Shown here piece after piece: positions 5,775 through 7,038 of a stretch of 7,038 nucleotides of DNA. A program made the translations under genes and the position numbers. The first letter of the stretch is position 1, and each line of letters starts with the position of its first letter. Location: positions 1-7,038 of the forward strand of contig CAIQCE010000143.1 of NCBI GenBank assembly GCA_903870185.1, written 5' to 3'. Source of the stretch: an uncultured Gammaproteobacteria bacterium (GTDB lineage Bacteria; Pseudomonadota; Gammaproteobacteria; Coxiellales; Coxiellaceae). Below the pieces are notes generated by a model. That model saw nothing but the letters and a program-made list of their open reading frames with translations. It ran no database searches and was not told the DNA's origin.

Positions 5775-6572
5775 GTGGATAAAAATCAGAAGCGATTAAT
5801 AAAGTCTTGTATAAAATTGTGCACATTATTCGCCTTCATTTATTTCTTTCCAAAGCTTGGAACCTTTTATCTTGCGTGCGGCATCATTGATTTCAAAAGA
5901 AATAATCTGTCTGATTGGCCATCCATTAATCGTTATTTTTTTGGCAATGGATTGCTGACTTGGCTTCTTTCGCCATTTAATTTATTGATTGATTTGTTCT
6001 CAGATAAAAATAAAGGCATTTATAAATTGACTGATTTACCCAAGGATTATCAAGATGAAATTAATGACTTGCTCGATATTTTTTCAAAAGAAGATGTTTT
6101 ACACAAAATAGAAGAAAAAATGCACTCTAAAAAAAGAGGGATGGTATTTTTTAAATGGTATGGAAAAAATATTGATTCTTTTTTAAAGGTCGATCAATTT
6201 CATAAATCATTTAAGTATATAAAAACCATAGGCGTTTTGGTATTTAACAAGCGACAATCTACTTCCATTCATTTTGGCCCATTAAGAGCCACCTTTAGAG
6301 TTTTATACAACTTTAATCCTATTAAGAATGAAAATGTTTACATTCAAGTGGGTAAACATCGGCATTTTTGGCATGATAATTCCTTTTTTATTTTTGATGA
6401 TACTTTAATGCATCAATCAATTAATGAAGCCGATCAGCTCCGATACTGCTTATTTGTCGATGTTATCAGGCCTTCCAAATTCCCAAGTTTAATGAGCACA
6501 TTGGTTAAATATCTACAATTTATCCTGTTACAGATTAATAGATTCTTTTATAAAAACTGGGATTTCCTATAA
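5775..6572 (+). CDS. Membrane-anchored Asp/Asn beta-hydroxylase family dioxygenase (LpxO/AspH-like)
   Basis: Family members are Fe(II)/2-oxoglutarate dioxygenases. LpxO 2-hydroxylates a lipid A acyl chain and AspH hydroxylates Asp/Asn in proteins; which substrate applies here cannot be told. The 265-residue product has an N-terminal membrane segment (about 12-36) and a second hydrophobic stretch (about 57-75). The catalytic domain (about 85-233) contains H166 in SIHFGPLRATFRV, R175, FIFDDTLMHQ with H213, and R223 before FVDVIRP. The spacings H166-R175 (9) and H213-R223 (10) equal those of H679-R688 and H725-R735 in human AspH. The iron ligands and two 2-oxoglutarate arginines are thus present. 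The His two residues after the first Arg in AspH and LpxO is Leu here (L177). The start is GTG, supported by AGGA (5763-5766) 8 nt upstream. Confidence 0.85.
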   Translation: MDKNQKRLIKSCIKLCTLFAFIYFFPKLGTFYLACGIIDFKRNNLSDWPSINRYFFGNGLLTWLLSPFNLLIDLFSDKNKGIYKLTDLPKDYQDEINDLLDIFSKEDVLHKIEEKMHSKKRGMVFFKWYGKNIDSFLKVDQFHKSFKYIKTIGVLVFNKRQSTSIHFGPLRATFRVLYNFNPIKNENVYIQVGKHRHFWHDNSFFIFDDTLMHQSINEADQLRYCLFVDVIRPSKFPSLMSTLVKYLQFILLQINRFFYKNWDFL

Positions 6573-6643
6573 AAATAGCATATTTCTAACTTGCTTTACC
6601 CTATCTATATGAATAACAACGGATTTTATTATATTGCCAATTC

Positions 6644-6671
6644 TTGATAATCAAAGGACCTGTACTATACT
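6644..6671 (+). promoter_or_regulatory. Strong sigma70-like promoter for the small ORF
   Basis: TTGATA (6644-6649) and TATACT (6666-6671) each match the consensus at 5 of 6 bases and are 16 nt apart. This is the best complete promoter in the window. The predicted start near 6678 lies just before the hairpin at 6681-6694 and about 30 nt before the ATG of the small ORF. The upstream DNA (6573-6643) is AT-rich with no gene and could act as an UP-like region. Confidence 0.62.
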
Positions 6672-6680
6672 TCCTATAAA

Positions 6681-6704
6681 ACACCCTATGGTGTGATTTA
6701 GGAG
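6681..6704 (+). promoter_or_regulatory. 5' leader hairpin and AGGAG ribosome binding site of the small ORF
   Basis: ACACC (6681-6685) pairs with GGTGT (6690-6694) around a CTAT loop, within a few nucleotides of the predicted transcript start. AGGAG (6700-6704) follows, 7 nt before the ATG at 6712 and 4 nt before the ATG at 6709. A hairpin this close to the 5' end is the arrangement that protects some mRNAs from RppH/RNase E attack. It leaves the ribosome site exposed. The hairpin core is nearly repeated at 6971-6980. Confidence 0.45.
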
Positions 6705-6708
6705 ATTG

Positions 6709-6840
6709 ATGATGAAGTTTAATAGTCTATTGCCTGTTGCTCTAATCTTGGTTACTTTTGCTACAATTACACCCGAAATTAAGATTAATGCTGATTCATA
6801 TTCAGCAGTAAATCCAGCAAATCCAGTCACAATAGCTTAA
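6709..6840 (+). CDS. Putative exported or membrane micropeptide, function unknown
   Basis: I do not recognise this gene. The 43-codon ORF starts with tandem ATGs (6709 and 6712; the second has the better spacing from AGGAG) and ends with TAA at 6838-6840. The product begins MMKFNSLLPVALILVTFATI: a lysine, then a hydrophobic stretch (about 7-20) like a signal peptide or single membrane helix. A polar tail of 23 residues follows, with I-N-A before D-S as a possible cleavage site and a Pro/Asn-rich end (NPANPVTIA). A strong promoter, an AGGAG site, an immediate stop and a T-tract behind it make this look like a complete short transcription unit. Possible roles include a secreted peptide, a membrane regulator or a type I toxin; none is shown. 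It could also be a short remnant of a longer exported protein. Confidence 0.55.
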   Translation: MMKFNSLLPVALILVTFATITPEIKINADSYSAVNPANPVTIA

Positions 6841-6845
6841 AATAC

Positions 6846-6885
6846 CTGTATAATCAATTGGATACAGAATCCTTAAGGTTTTTTT
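6846..6885 (+). terminator. Weak intrinsic-terminator-like structure after the micropeptide ORF
   Basis: CTGTAT (6846-6851) pairs with ATACAG (6862-6867) around a 10-nt loop. An 11-nt linker containing the palindrome CCTTAAGG (6871-6878) leads to seven Ts (6879-6885). The stem is AT-rich and the T-tract is not directly adjacent, so efficiency would be low or the true fold differs (for example ACCT 6844-6847 with AGGT 6876-6879 enclosing the inner stem). Its place six bases after the stop codon supports a terminator role. Confidence 0.4.
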
Positions 6886-6935
6886 AAGAAATTTATTCAT
6901 TTTTGAATCTATATGCAGACTTGGGCATAATTTTC

Positions 6936-6944
6936 TGTTATAGT
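6936..6944 (+). promoter_or_regulatory. Extended -10 promoter reading out of the window
   Basis: TGTTATAGT (6936-6944) is a TGn-extended -10 with TATAGT (5/6). No good -35 is found 16-18 nt upstream, which is acceptable for extended -10 promoters. Transcription would start near 6951. It would run at least 87 nt through an AT-rich leader with an AAGG purine tract (7024-7027) close to the right edge. A rightward gene probably begins just beyond the window. Confidence 0.42.
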
Positions 6945-6968
6945 GCGTTAAGTTTCTCATAGTACTTT

Positions 6969-6982
6969 AAACCTTATGGTTT
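6969..6982 (+). promoter_or_regulatory. Leader hairpin with the same core as the micropeptide leader
   Basis: AAACC (6969-6973) pairs with GGTTT (6978-6982) around TTAT, and is followed by TT then A, so it is too weak for a terminator. The core ACCTTATGGT differs by one base from ACCCTATGGT at 6683-6692. Both hairpins lie shortly after a predicted transcription start. This may be a small shared regulatory or stabilising RNA element, or coincidence in a short palindrome. Confidence 0.3.
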
Positions 6983-7038
6983 TTAGTTTTGTTTGAAACG
7001 ATGTTATTTCTTCAATTTAAATAAAGGTTATAAAGTTA

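Larger units (their letters stand above)
6573..7038. other. 466-bp region without a long gene
   Basis: No reading frame above 43 codons is convincing on either strand. The stretch 6573-6643 shows no gene, no tRNA and no clear terminator after the hydroxylase. From 6644 to 6885 it holds the micropeptide unit described separately. From 6886 to 7038 it is AT-rich leader-like DNA with one extended -10 and one hairpin. A 7-codon ATG frame at 7001-7024 has no clear ribosome site and is not called. Confidence 0.6.

Noticed and set aside
7001..7024. Seven-codon ATG frame as a leader peptide
   Set aside because: No ribosome site at a suitable distance and no regulatory codons; expected by chance in AT-rich DNA.

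Overview
The window looks like a chromosomal, AT-rich gammaproteobacterial segment, most likely from the Legionella/Coxiella side of the group. The evidence is the clpA/infA convergent pair, a gammaproteobacterial-type System I cytochrome c maturation (ccm) operon, and an LpxO/AspH-type hydroxylase. The order-level placement is inference from protein similarity I recognise, not from a search. I see no prophage, transposase, CRISPR array, tRNA or rRNA.

Layout. Bases 1-312 are the 3' end of clpA (+). A short GTAG-headed hairpin that looks like a REP/RAYT-type dispersed repeat lies between its stop and the convergent stop of infA (386-664, -). infA encodes IF1 with an unusual charged C-terminal tail of about 22 residues. 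A divergent intergenic region (665-816) carries two inverted repeats and a perfect TATAAT box facing right. From 817 to 5693 runs a compact operon, ccmC-ccmD-ccmE-ccmF-ccmG-ccmH-ccmI, with junctions of -4 to +4 nt. It includes a 53-codon ccmD that is easily missed. ccmA and ccmB, which normally head the operon, are absent and infA occupies their place.

At 5775-6572 is a membrane-anchored Fe(II)/2-oxoglutarate Asp/Asn beta-hydroxylase-family protein with its own promoter. Bases 6573-7038 contain no long gene. They do contain a strong sigma70-like promoter, a small leader hairpin, an AGGAG site and a 42-43-codon ORF for a putative exported or membrane micropeptide, followed by a T-tract. Further right are an extended -10 promoter and a second hairpin with nearly the same core (ACCYTATGGT), both reading out of the window.

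How the genes work together. CcmC loads heme onto CcmE with the help of CcmD. CcmF, CcmH and CcmI ligate that heme to apocytochrome c, and CcmG supplies reductant to the CxxC pathway. Holo-CcmE release normally needs the CcmAB ATPase, so ccmAB should be encoded elsewhere, or the pathway is altered. The most interesting unexplained items are the micropeptide with its duplicated leader-hairpin motif, the ccmAB-less operon, the pared-down CcmI, and the hydroxylase with substitutions at its co-substrate pocket. I do not see a clearly new multi-gene system.
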